From Palsa-513 sp036510225 (GTDB lineage Bacteria; Actinomycetota; Thermoleophilia; Solirubrobacterales; Solirubrobacteraceae), in contig DATCEH010000092.1 in assembly GCA_036510225.1 (NCBI GenBank), positions 62,001-126,000 on the forward strand: a stretch of 64,000 nt of DNA, read 5' to 3'. The translations under genes were made by a program, and so were the position numbers. Positions 1-8,300 of the stretch are shown here, one piece after another (position 1 is the stretch's first letter; every line of letters begins with the position of its first letter). Below the pieces are notes generated by a model, which was not told where the DNA came from, did no database searches, and saw only the letters and a list, made by a program, of their open reading frames with translations.

Positions 1-869
1 TGGCCGAGGTTGATCGAGTGCTGTCCGGCGAACCAGTAGACCAGCGGCGGCATGATCCCGAAGGTCATCTGGATCGACGACATCCGCCACCGGCCGGCCA
101 TCGTCGCCCGGACCTCGAGGTCGGCGACCTGCTTGGACTGGCCGGCGAACCGGTCGGTCAGGTCCTCGCCCCGGCCCATCGTCTTGCCGAGCAGCATCCC
201 CGAGACCGACAGCGACTCCTCGACCAGCGAGGACAGGTCGGCAAGCCGGCGCTGGCGCTGCTTGGTGATCTTCCGCCGCTCCTCACCGACCTTGCGGGTC
301 ATCAGGATGAAGAACGGCAGCAGGCAGAGCGAGAAGATCGCCAGCTGCCAGCTGAGCAGGACCATCGCGACGACCGTCGCGACGACCGTCGTCACGTTCT
401 GGGCGATCGACGTTCCCGTACTCGTCACGACGCTGTCGATCCCGCCGATGTCGTTGGAGATCCGCGACTGGACCTCGCCGGTCCGGCTCCGCGTGAAGAA
501 GGCCAGCGACATCTGCTGGAGATGGCGGTAGACCGACGCCCTCAGGTCGTGCATGACGCGCTGGCCGACGACGTTCGACAGATACGTCTGGGCGACCGTC
601 AGGACGTTCGAGACGACCGAGATCCCGATCATCCCGAGCACGAGCAGTGTCAGCAGGCTCGTGTCGTGTTCCGGGTACGCCTTGTCGATCACCGCCCTCA
701 GCAGAAACGGCGATATCGCGCTGAGCCCGGACGAGATCAGGATGACGACGAGAACGAGCCCAAGCCGACGACGGTACGGCCGGAACAGGCCGATGATCCG
801 CCCCCGCTGGAGAGGTCTCCCCGACGAGACCGTCGTCCACTCCGGCTGCACGGGTGGATCCAGCCTCAT
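1..869 (-). CDS. ABC exporter, transmembrane part (cut by window edge)
   Basis: Reading the complement from the ATG at 869 gives about 289 residues of an ABC exporter transmembrane domain: a short cytosolic N-terminus, hydrophobic helices, and the exporter-typical stretch around SLAFFTRSRTGEVQSRISND followed by a helix pair near VVATVVAMVLLSWQL. The nucleotide-binding domain must lie beyond position 1, so substrate and half-transporter status cannot be settled. The start overlaps the stop of the upstream MarR gene (ATGA), so the two are almost certainly co-transcribed and translationally coupled. A MarR-controlled exporter suggests drug or metabolite efflux; that is inference from context. 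Confidence 0.88.
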   Translation of the reverse strand, partial: MRLDPPVQPEWTTVSSGRPLQRGRIIGLFRPYRRRLGLVLVVILISSGLSAISPFLLRAVIDKAYPEHDTSLLTLLVLGMIGISVVSNVLTVAQTYLSNVVGQRVMHDLRASVYRHLQQMSLAFFTRSRTGEVQSRISNDIGGIDSVVTSTGTSIAQNVTTVVATVVAMVLLSWQLAIFSLCLLPFFILMTRKVGEERRKITKQRQRRLADLSSLVEESLSVSGMLLGKTMGRGEDLTDRFAGQSKQVADLEVRATMAGRWRMSSIQMTFGIMPPLVYWFAGQHSINLG

Positions 870-1321
870 CGGCCGGCCTCCTCCGCGACGAGCCGCTCAA
901 GGATCTCGGTCGCCCGCTCGAGCGTCCGCAGCTCGTCGGCATCGAGCAGCGTCAGGCGCTCCGCAAGATACGCGTGCTTCTGTCGGCGAGCCGATGCCAA
1001 CAGGTCGCGGCCCGGCTGTGTCACGGCCACCCGATACGAGCGCCCGTCGTCCGGGTCGGCCGTCCGGCTGACGAGGCCGGCGTGCTCGAGGCAGGTGATG
1101 AAGCGCGTCGCCGTCGGACGCTTGACCCGCTCGAACTCGGCCAGCTCGCTCGGCATCAGCGGACCGTGACGCCGGACGGTGAGAAGCGCCGACACCAGCG
1201 ACGGCGAGAGCCCTACATCCGATCGGTTGCGCAGGCTCCGCCCACACCGCAGGACGGCGATCCCCAGGCTGCGGGCGAGCTCTGCCGTCGTATCGGTGGT
1301 TGGGAGAGTTGGTGAGGGCAT
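866..1321 (-). CDS. MarR family transcriptional regulator
   Basis: A 151-residue protein with the MarR winged-helix arrangement: recognition region LMPSELAEFERVKRPTATRF, then the wing with DPDDGRSYRVAVTQPGRDLL. It is full length for the family and lacks extra domains. An AAGG sits 7 nt before the ATG. The stop overlaps the start of the ABC exporter gene by the ATGA arrangement, so this is probably the local regulator of that exporter. The sequence just upstream, TTAGGCAAGGTAA, is partly symmetric and could be an autoregulatory operator, but it is not a clean palindrome. The upstream winged-helix reading frame runs 109 bp into this gene. Confidence 0.9.
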   Translation of the reverse strand: MPSPTLPTTDTTAELARSLGIAVLRCGRSLRNRSDVGLSPSLVSALLTVRRHGPLMPSELAEFERVKRPTATRFITCLEHAGLVSRTADPDDGRSYRVAVTQPGRDLLASARRQKHAYLAERLTLLDADELRTLERATEILERLVAEEAGR

Positions 1322-1779
1322 GTAATTACCTTGCCTAACGATAGCACGCTCAACGATCTCCCTGGAGGCGTCCCGGGGCTCCCCCTCGCCGCCCGCGTCA
1401 GGTCGGCTCGGGCAGCGGCCCGCCCGAGCGACCGTACGTCCGCCGCCGCCGCCGCCGGACGAGACTCACGTCCCGGCGACCGGTCGACACCGGCGATGAT
1501 CTCCCGCAATGCGGCAACCTCCGCGTCGAGCGCCCGGCGTCCGGCCGGCGTGGCAGTCAGCCACGTCCTCTGCCGGCGTCCGTCGAGCACCTTGTCGACC
1601 TTCACGTAGCCCGCCTCCTCCAGCCGACTGATGTTCCGCGAGAGGTTGCCGTCGGTCAGCTCAAGTGTCTTTCGGAGGTAGCCGAAGTCCGCCCGTCCGC
1701 CCTCACAGAGCACGGCGAGGATCCCGAGCCGCGTCCGCTGGTGAACCGCGTCGTCGAGTCGCCGGCTGGGATGACTCAC
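1213..1779 (-). CDS. winged-helix DNA-binding protein with odd C-terminal extension
   Basis: From the GTG at 1779 the first 85 or so residues form a compact winged helix (DAVHQRTRLGILAVLCEGG, a helix with LELTDGNLSRNISRLEEAG, wing with DGRRQRTWLTATPAGR), the type found in small one-domain actinobacterial regulators of about 100 residues. Here the frame stays open for about 100 further residues that are rich in Arg, Pro and Ala and look like non-coding sequence, running 109 bp into the MarR gene. A lost stop codon or a frameshift near 1500 is likely. The GTG overlaps a TGA (GTGA) that closes a short hydrophobic frame upstream, supporting this start. A longer in-frame start exists at 1890 but adds unlikely sequence. 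Confidence 0.65.
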   Translation of the reverse strand: MSHPSRRLDDAVHQRTRLGILAVLCEGGRADFGYLRKTLELTDGNLSRNISRLEEAGYVKVDKVLDGRRQRTWLTATPAGRRALDAEVAALREIIAGVDRSPGRESRPAAAAADVRSLGRAAARADLTRAARGSPGTPPGRSLSVLSLGKVITCPHQLSQPPIRRQSSPAAWGSPSCGVGGACATDRM

Positions 1780-1957
1780 GATCGGCCCGCGGCTGACCGG
1801 AGGCCGAGACCGGCGAGCGTCAGGCCGGCGCCAAAGGTCAACTCGACGATCGCCGGCGCGACTCACCGGGCTGTTCGCGCCCGAGGGCACCGACGGCGAT
1901 CGACGCCGAACCGGCGAACGCGATCACCAGGCTGAGCGTGCACGGACAGACGATCAC
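1776..1957 (-). pseudogene. possible frameshifted two-helix membrane protein
   Basis: On the complement, the GTG at 1957 opens a frame encoding a hydrophobic segment (VIVCPCTLSLVIAFAGSASI) that ends after 39 residues. A second frame then gives another membrane-like segment (AIVELTFGAGLTLAGLGLRS) whose TGA overlaps the GTG of the winged-helix gene. Two transmembrane helices in neighbouring frames, followed by a typical stop-start overlap, suggest a small membrane protein broken by a frameshift. The evidence is composition and arrangement only. Confidence 0.25.
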
Positions 1958-2008
1958 GTGGGTGCTCGGCGGTCAGACGAAGACCGCAGTCCTGCCCTGA
2001 GCCTGTTC

Positions 2009-2077
2009 GCCCCGCCCCGCCCCGCCCCGCACCGGCCCGTGCCGCCCCGGCCGCCCCGGCCGCCCCGGCCGCCCCGG
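2009..2077. repeat. C-rich short tandem repeats
   Basis: A run of CCCGC pentamers (about 2010-2030) is followed by four nearly perfect copies of the 9-mer CCGCCCCGG (2042-2077). The tract lies in the 160-bp non-coding stretch between the SUKH gene stop and the degraded membrane-protein frame; I see no gene in it. Confidence 0.75.
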
Positions 2078-2118
2078 CGTCGATCTCCATGCGACCGCCG
2101 ACGGCCTGGGCCACGGGC

Positions 2119-2769
2119 TCAGGCACCGGTGAGATCGACCGGGGCTTCCGATCGGTCGACGAAACCCGACCAGAAGGAAACCGTCCGCCGCCCCGACGCG
2201 GTCGCCGCCCAGGCCGGCCGCGGGCCGGCGAACTCCGCGGCTAGATATCCGGCGAGATCGTCTGCCGCGTGGACGGTCTCGATGATCTGCCGGACCCGGA
2301 CGACCGGGTTGCCGGCGGCGTGCGGCTCGGACGGCAGGTACCGGTCGGCGTGGACGGGCACAAGTCGGGGAGCCTCGGCGAGCGCCGCGACGGCCGCCGC
2401 CACCCGCTCGGCCTCGGCCTCGGGCGCAGGTCCCCACTCGGGCAGCCAGAAGCCGTTGTGCCGGACGTCGAACTCCATTGCCCGGCGCGGCTTGCCAAGC
2501 GCCCAGCGGACGTAGTCGTCGGCATCCGGGTCACGCCAGTTCGGCAGGTCCCAGCCGGTCGGCAGACCGTGCTCGAGCAGCGCCCTCAGGTCGGGCGGGA
2601 AGCGGAGCTCAAACCGGGCCTCGGCGGCCGCGAGCTCGGGATCGGTCAGGCCTGACTCGATCCGCAGGACGCCCCGGTCGACTCGCCCGCCGACCGGCGT
2701 CAGGCTCCGTCCGTCGAGGCTCGCACAGACCGCCTGGAGGTATCCGCGGTCCGCCCACGGCTGGGTCAT
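2119..2769 (-). CDS. SMI1/KNR4 (SUKH) family protein
   Basis: A 216-residue soluble protein from the ATG at 2769. The segment ESGLTDPELAAAEARFELRF followed by PPDLRALLEHGLPTGWDLPNW is the hallmark of the SUKH fold: an acidic helix with E-x-x-x-R-F, then PPDLRALL. SUKH proteins are known as immunity proteins against polymorphic toxins and as general interaction modules; no toxin gene is visible beside it, so an immunity role is not supported here. It lies 16 bp downstream of the ketopantoate-reductase-like gene and is probably co-transcribed with it. Confidence 0.82.
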   Translation of the reverse strand: MTQPWADRGYLQAVCASLDGRSLTPVGGRVDRGVLRIESGLTDPELAAAEARFELRFPPDLRALLEHGLPTGWDLPNWRDPDADDYVRWALGKPRRAMEFDVRHNGFWLPEWGPAPEAEAERVAAAVAALAEAPRLVPVHADRYLPSEPHAAGNPVVRVRQIIETVHAADDLAGYLAAEFAGPRPAWAATASGRRTVSFWSGFVDRSEAPVDLTGA

Positions 2770-2785
2770 CGGCTGCCCGTGTCGT

Positions 2786-3697
2786 TCAGGCGGCGCCGAT
2801 TCGCCGGGGTCCGGCGATGCCCGCCCGGTCGGCGACCGCCTGGGCAAGCCATTCGATGCTCGGCACGCTGATCTGGTCGCGGTCGGCCGCCCGGAGCACG
2901 GCGCCGGCGATCGCGTCGAGCTCGGGTGCCCGGCCGGATTCGATGTCCCTGGCCATCGAGCTCGACAGGGTGGCGTGCGCCTCGCGGAGCTCGGCCAGCA
3001 CCTTGGCCGGATCGATCACGGCACCCTCGGCCGCCGCGACGGCGACCGCCTCGTTGATCGCGCCGACGAACCGCGGCCACCAGACGGGATCGTCGCGGAG
3101 CTCGCCGAGCCGGAGTCCCGAAGCGCTCGTCGTGCAGGCGAGCGCGTTCAGGCGGACCAGCTTCGACCACATCACCTGGGACTCGGAGTCGAGCACGGCA
3201 GCGTCGATGCCGGCCTGACCAAGCCGTTGGGCGAACGCGTCCATCGGGCGCCGGCGGGTCGGGTCGGAGCTCGCCATCTCGACGCGGAGGAAGTTGCTGT
3301 TGTGGACGATCATGCCGGGCGCCGGCCGGTCGGCCTCGACGCGGATCGTCGCGGCGACGGCCCGCGTCCCGAACCTGTCGCGCAGCGTCGTGAGGTGGTC
3401 GAGGCCGTTCAGCAGGGGGACGACGAGCGTCGGCTCGCCGACGATCCGGTCGAGCGCCGAGTCCAGGCCGTTGGCCTTGGTCGCGACGACCAGAACGTCG
3501 TGGTCGGCCTCGAGCCGGCTGACAACCCGGGGATTTGCGGCGAACTCGCCGAAGCGGACGCTGCTGACGGTGAAGCCGCGCCGGCGGACCAGGTCGGCGG
3601 TCTTCTCACGCGCGACGACCGTCGCGGCGATCCCCGCTCGGTCGAGCAGGGCCGCGACCAGACCGCCGACGCCGCCGGCGCCGAGCACGGCGATCAC
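2786..3697 (-). CDS. ketopantoate reductase family (ApbA/PanE-like) oxidoreductase
   Basis: A 303-residue NAD(P)-dependent oxidoreductase starting at the GTG at 3697. The N-terminal Rossmann motif is VIAVLGAGGVGGLVAALLDR; later come KANGLDSAL, a usual substrate/cofactor lysine region, and the C-terminal helical domain with SKLVRLNALACTTSASG and a conserved S-S-M-x-R-D (residues about 245-255). This matches 2-dehydropantoate 2-reductase for pantothenate synthesis, but the family holds many paralogues and no pan gene is adjacent, so the substrate is uncertain. Followed closely by the SUKH gene. Confidence 0.85.
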   Translation of the reverse strand: MIAVLGAGGVGGLVAALLDRAGIAATVVAREKTADLVRRRGFTVSSVRFGEFAANPRVVSRLEADHDVLVVATKANGLDSALDRIVGEPTLVVPLLNGLDHLTTLRDRFGTRAVAATIRVEADRPAPGMIVHNSNFLRVEMASSDPTRRRPMDAFAQRLGQAGIDAAVLDSESQVMWSKLVRLNALACTTSASGLRLGELRDDPVWWPRFVGAINEAVAVAAAEGAVIDPAKVLAELREAHATLSSSMARDIESGRAPELDAIAGAVLRAADRDQISVPSIEWLAQAVADRAGIAGPRRIGAA

Positions 3698-4266
3698 GGG
3701 CTTACTCCGTTCCCCAGACCCGACCAGCCGTTGAGCAGGATCCGGTCCACGGCCAGCCAGGTTAACGACCAACCGGCTCAGGTGCCGCCCTACCCGGCCT
3801 CGACCCGGCCTCGACCCGGCACGAGAGCGCCCCGCGCTGCCCGGCCCAGCTCGCCGGCAACCCCTCGGGCTGCCCCGGCCGAGCCACTGGCCCTGGGTGT
3901 GCCGGTTCTGGTCGGTGGTCGTGCCGGGTGCGACGCGGGTCCGACTGGTCTGCCCGAGGACCGAGTCGACGGTCGCGGCCACACGAAACCGGTAGTAACG
4001 AACGCTGTTCGATAACGAACAGCGTTCGTTATCGCGCGGAGAGAGGTCGACGATAGCTTCGATCGCTTCGGGCACGCCCTGAACCCGACGCGACCCGGCG
4101 CCCTTGTCGGCGAGCTCGCCGAAAAACCCTGATCAGGCTCAGTCACGAGGTCGCGCCAGCCGTTTCGGGACCTCACCGTACCCCCGGCTGATCGGCATCG
4201 GCGGGACGACCAAACGACGTACGTGTCACGTCACCGCGAGGCCGGCTTGTTTGCGAGCCATCCGAC
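3698..4266. other. non-coding intergenic region between divergent genes
   Basis: No convincing coding frame is present. Its notable content is the perfect inverted repeat at 3996-4031 and the promoter hexamer just before the Nudix gene. The frames that stay open here are Arg/Pro-rich and have no recognisable motif. Confidence 0.6.
3996..4031. repeat. perfect 16-bp inverted repeat with two CGAAC-N3-GTTCG cores
   Basis: TAACGAACGCTGTTCG (3996-4011), a 4-nt spacer ATAA, then its exact reverse complement (4016-4031). Each arm contains the 13-mer CGAAC-N3-GTTCG; the two cores start 17 bp apart (3999 and 4016). The same 13-mer is arrayed at 18058 and 27766. It could be a double operator or a hairpin; it lies about 300 bp upstream of the ketopantoate-reductase-like gene and 250 bp upstream of the Nudix gene. 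Confidence 0.9.
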
Positions 4267-4272
4267 TAGCCT
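4267..4272 (+). promoter_or_regulatory. -10 hexamer TAGCCT before Nudix gene
   Basis: TAGCCT ends exactly 7 nt before the GTG at 4280 and no Shine-Dalgarno sequence is present, the arrangement expected for a leaderless transcript. Confidence 0.6.
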
Positions 4273-4279
4273 GTGCACG

Positions 4280-4933
4280 GTGACGCCCGTCAAGCCCGGC
4301 ATCCTCGCCCGCGGACCCTGGGAGCTCGAGGCAATCGAGGCCCACTGGCGGGAGGAGGCCTACGATCCGGGCGCCGAGCGGTCAGCGCAGGCCGACGCGG
4401 CGATCGCCGCCCTGCTCGACCGTGGGTCGCCGGCCCACGACGGCGTCGGCGCCCGCCTCGTCGACCACACCCCGACCACGGCCGGCCTCCGCCTGGAGAT
4501 CCAGCCGATCCGGTGGGCGCTGCGACTGGTCGCAGACGACGCGTCCCAGAGCATCGCCGCGCTCTGCATCACCCGCTCGGCCGACGGTCGCTGGCTCGCC
4601 GGCCGACGGTCGGAGTGGCTCTCGACCTGGCCCGGACGGTGGGCGCTCGGCGCCGGCGGGTCGGTCGACGCTGGTGAGAACCCGGCTCAGACGCTGGTCC
4701 GCGAGCTCGACGAGGAGTGGTCGGTGACGCCCGACCGGGTCACCGCCGAGGCCCTCGTCGGCCTGCCCCACCAGCTCGTGATGTTCGTCGGCATGGCCTG
4801 GCTCCCCGACGGGGCCGAGGTCGTCCCCGACAGCGAGCACGACGCCCACGCCTGGTGGCCGGCCGACGTCGACCGATGGCCGGCCGAGGCCGACGATGCC
4901 CTCCGGCGGATGGCCTCGCTGCTCGCGGGGTAG
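4280..4933 (+). CDS. Nudix hydrolase family protein
   Basis: A 217-residue protein from the GTG at 4280, chosen because of the -10 hexamer 7 nt upstream; a longer in-frame ATG at 4223 would include that hexamer. The Nudix box is at about residues 130-152: G-S-V-D-A-G-E, seven residues, then R-E-L-D-E-E-W-S-V, fitting GX5EX7REUXEEXGU except that the late glycine is serine. An N-terminal region of about 75 residues precedes the Nudix fold. Enzymes of this family hydrolyse nucleoside diphosphates linked to another moiety; the substrate cannot be inferred. Confidence 0.85.
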   Translation: MTPVKPGILARGPWELEAIEAHWREEAYDPGAERSAQADAAIAALLDRGSPAHDGVGARLVDHTPTTAGLRLEIQPIRWALRLVADDASQSIAALCITRSADGRWLAGRRSEWLSTWPGRWALGAGGSVDAGENPAQTLVRELDEEWSVTPDRVTAEALVGLPHQLVMFVGMAWLPDGAEVVPDSEHDAHAWWPADVDRWPAEADDALRRMASLLAG

Positions 4934-4971
4934 TCGGCGGATGCCGCGGCGCAACCCCAAGCCCTAGCCGG

Positions 4972-5322
4972 ATGCTCAGCTTCAACCTTCTCAAGCGGGT
5001 CTCGTTCGTCCACTCGCTGATCTACCTTGCCCTGCTCTACGCCGCGTTCGTCGGCGGCAACCCCCAGCCGGCGACCTTCGTGCTCGGGCTGGCCCACGGC
5101 CTGCTCTGGATCGGGATGTCGCTCGCCTGCCTCGCCGCCCTGCGCAAACGCGTCATCCCCCTGTATCTCGCGGTCGCCGTCTGTGTGCTCGGCGGCCTCG
5201 GCCCGTTCGTCGGGACCGCCGCCTTCATCCGTGAGGAGGGCCGCCGCACGCCGGGCTCGTCACCCCCGCCGCAGCCGAACCCCGACCCCGCGGCTCCGGG
5301 AGCAGGCCTACCGAGGCACTAG
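4972..5322 (+). CDS. DUF3817 integral membrane protein
   Basis: A 116-residue protein with about three hydrophobic helices: residues 10-28 (SFVHSLIYLALLYAAF), 35-56 (VLGLAHGLLWIGMSLACLAA) and 62-85 (VIPLYLAVAVCVLGGLGPF), and a hydrophilic Pro-rich tail. The His residues in the first two helices and the overall arrangement match the DUF3817 family found widely in Actinobacteria, of unknown function. Its stop codon is embedded in the -10 hexamer of the following kgd gene. Confidence 0.82.
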   Translation: MLSFNLLKRVSFVHSLIYLALLYAAFVGGNPQPATFVLGLAHGLLWIGMSLACLAALRKRVIPLYLAVAVCVLGGLGPFVGTAAFIREEGRRTPGSSPPPQPNPDPAAPGAGLPRH

Positions 5323-5325
5323 AGT
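5320..5325 (+). promoter_or_regulatory. -10 hexamer TAGAGT before kgd
   Basis: TAGAGT ends 8 nt before the ATG at 5334. It overlaps the TAG stop of the preceding gene. No good -35 sequence or Shine-Dalgarno is visible, consistent with leaderless initiation. Confidence 0.5.
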
Positions 5326-5333
5326 CCATCGCG

Positions 5334-8300
5334 ATGGCTGACACCGCCACGATCGCAGTAGTGATGCCGCAGATGGGGGATTCGGTGACCGAGGGAACCA
5401 TCCTCGAGTGGCACAAGGCGGCCGGCGAACGGGTCACCGAGGACGAGACGATCGTCGAGATCTCGACCGACAAGGTCGACGCCGAGGTCCCGGCCCCCGC
5501 CACCGGGACGATCCTGCGGATCCACGGGGCCGAGGGCGACACGATCGGCGTGGGCGGGCTGCTCGCCGAGATCGCCGCAGACGCCGACGCCGACGCCGAC
5601 GCCGACGGCGATCGGCACACCGAATCGGGATCCAACGGAGGCGGCGCCACCCGCGCCCCGGCCACGAACGGCCGCCAGGGACAAGCCGACGGGCACGACG
5701 GTTCGGCCAGCCGCGCCCCGGCCGCCCCCGCCGCCCCCGCCGCCCCGGCCACCCCGGCCGCCTCCGCCACCCCGGCCGCCCCGGCCGCCCCGGCCGCGGC
5801 AGATGGTTCGTGGGCCACCCCCGCCCCGACCGGCACACGCGCCGCCAACACCGGCACGGCTGCCGACACGGCCGTGGCCACCACCGTGGGCACAGAGCCG
5901 CCGAAGGCCTCGCCGGTCGCCCGCCGGGTCGCCGCCGCAGAACACGTCGACCTCGCCAAGCTCGCCGGCTCGGGCACGGCCGGCCGGATCACCAAGGCCG
6001 ACGTCCTCGAGGCCCTCCGCGACGGCTCGCCCGGGTCGATGTCGAGCGCCCCGAGCCCCACGGCCACCCCAGCCACCCCGAGCCCCACGGCCACCCCAGC
6101 CACCCCGAGCCCCGCGGCCACCCCGAGCCCCACGGCCACCCCAAGCCCCACGGCCACCCCGAGCGCCCCGGGCGCACCGGCGACCCCTGCCGCCACGACC
6201 GCCCCGGCCGCCGGGAGCGCCCCGGCCGGGCGAGGCCGGCAGCTGCGGGGAGCGGCGGCGATGCTGGCCCAGTACATGGACGAGAGCCGGCAGATCCCGA
6301 CGGCGACGAGCATGCGGACGCTGACGGTGAGCGTGCTCGACTGGCGGCGGGGCCAGCTCAAGGCGACCGGCCACCGGGTGTCGTACACCCACCTGATCGC
6401 GTACGCGATCGCCCGGGCGGCGACGGACATCCCGGCGATGACCAACCACTTCGCGTCGGTCGACGGCAGGCCGACGCGGATCGACGACGAGGCCGTCAAC
6501 CTGGGCCTGGCGGTCGACGTGGTCAAGAAGGACGGGTCGCGAACCCTGATGGTCCCGGTCGTCGCCGATGCCGGGAGACTCGGCTTCAGGGAGTTCGTCG
6601 GGGCGTACGACCGGCTGGTCGAGAAGGCGCGGACGAACACGCTGGGAGCCGACGACCTCGTCGGCGCGAACATCACCCTGACGAACCCCGGCGGCCTGGG
6701 GACGGTCGCGTCGATCCCGCGGCTGATGGTCGGGCAGGGGACGATCGTTGCGACCGGGTCGATCGCCTACCCGGTCGGGCTGGGGGCGGTCGGGGCGGGG
6801 ATCGGTGCGGAGAAGGTGATGACGATGACGTCGACCTACGACCACCGGATCATCCAGGGGGCCGAGTCGGGGCGTTTCCTCGCGCGGGTGGAGGAGTATC
6901 TCCAGGACGAGCGGTCCTTCTACGAGGGCGTCTTCGGGTCGTTGGGGATCGAGCTCTCGACGCTGGCGCCGCCGCCGGCTCCCGGCGTTCGGCAGGCCGA
7001 GGCGACGGACCGCGGGGCACCCGCCGAGGAGACGACGCTGCGCCGCAGCGCGGGGGACCTGTCGGCCCGCGACGAGGAGCTGCTGGAGGCGGTCCAGGCG
7101 GGCGTCTCGCTGCTGCGGGCGCACCGGACCCACGGGCACCTCGCGGCCCGGCTGGATCCACTGGGGCTCGAACCGGAGGGGGATCCGTCGCTCGAGCCGG
7201 GTCCGCTCGGGCTGACGCAGGAGCTGATGGCGAAGATCCCCGCGCGGATCCTCAGGATGCACGTGCCGGGCAAGACGCTGGCGGAGGCGCTGCCCCACCT
7301 GAGGGAGACGTACTGCGGGACGATGGCCTTCGAGATCGAGCACATCGCGTCCCACCGCCAGCGGGTCTGGCTGCGGGAGAAGATCGAGTCGGGGGCGTTC
7401 CGCCAGCCGCTGGCCGCCGAGGAGAAGACGACCCTGCTGCGGCGTCTGATCGAGGTCGACGCGATGGAGCGCTTCATGCACAAGGCGTACCTCGGGCAGA
7501 AGCAGTTCTCGATCGAGGGGCTCGACATGACCGTGCCGATGCTCGACGAGCTGATCCAGCTGGCGGCGGGCACCGGGAGCCACGAGGTCGTGATCGGCAT
7601 GGCGCATCGAGGCCGGCTGAACGTCCTGGCGCACAACCTCGGCCGGCCGTACGAGACGATCTTCGCGGAGTTCGAGGGCGCGTCGACCCTGAAGGCGGTG
7701 ACGACGATCCCGCAGGGGGGGACGGGTGACGTGAAGTACCACCACGGGGCGCAGGGGTCCTACGAGCTGCCGAACGGCGAGTCGATCCTCGTCAACCTGG
7801 AGTCGAACCCGTCGCATCTGGAGTTCGTCTCGCCGGTCGTGACCGGGGCGACGCGGGCGGCCCAGACGACGCGACTGGGTCGGCACACGCGCCACGACAC
7901 GGATGCGGCCTTCCCGATCGTGCTCCACGGGGACGCGGCCTTCCCGGCGCAGGGGGTCGTCGCGGAGACGCTCAACCTGCAGGCGCTAGACGGGTACAAG
8001 GTCGGCGGGACGATGCACCTGATCACCAACAACCAGGTCGGCTTCACGACCGACCCGGACGACGCGAGATCGACGCGGTGGGCATCAGACCTGGCGAAGG
8101 GCTTCGACGTGCCGATCATCCACGTCAACGCCGACGACGTCGCGGCCTGCGTGTCGGCCGTCCGCCTGGCGTTCGCCTTCCGCCAGTCGTTCGGCCACGA
8201 CGTCCTGATCGACCTGATCGGGTATCGGCGGTTCGGCCACAACGAGGCGGACGAGCCGGCGTACACGCAGCCGGAGATGTACACGAAGATCAAGAACAAG

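Noticed and set aside
2119..3697. Toxin-immunity locus based on the SUKH protein
   Set aside because: No toxin, secretion signal or polymorphic C-terminal domain is nearby; the partner is a metabolic-type oxidoreductase.
4223..4279. Upstream ATG for the Nudix protein
   Set aside because: It would place the -10 hexamer inside the coding sequence; the GTG at 4280 fits the 7-nt rule seen elsewhere.
5319..7928. 869-codon open frame on the minus strand opposite kgd
   Set aside because: Arg/Pro/Gly-rich with no domain; it mirrors the strong codon bias of the real plus-strand gene, a common artefact at this G+C content.
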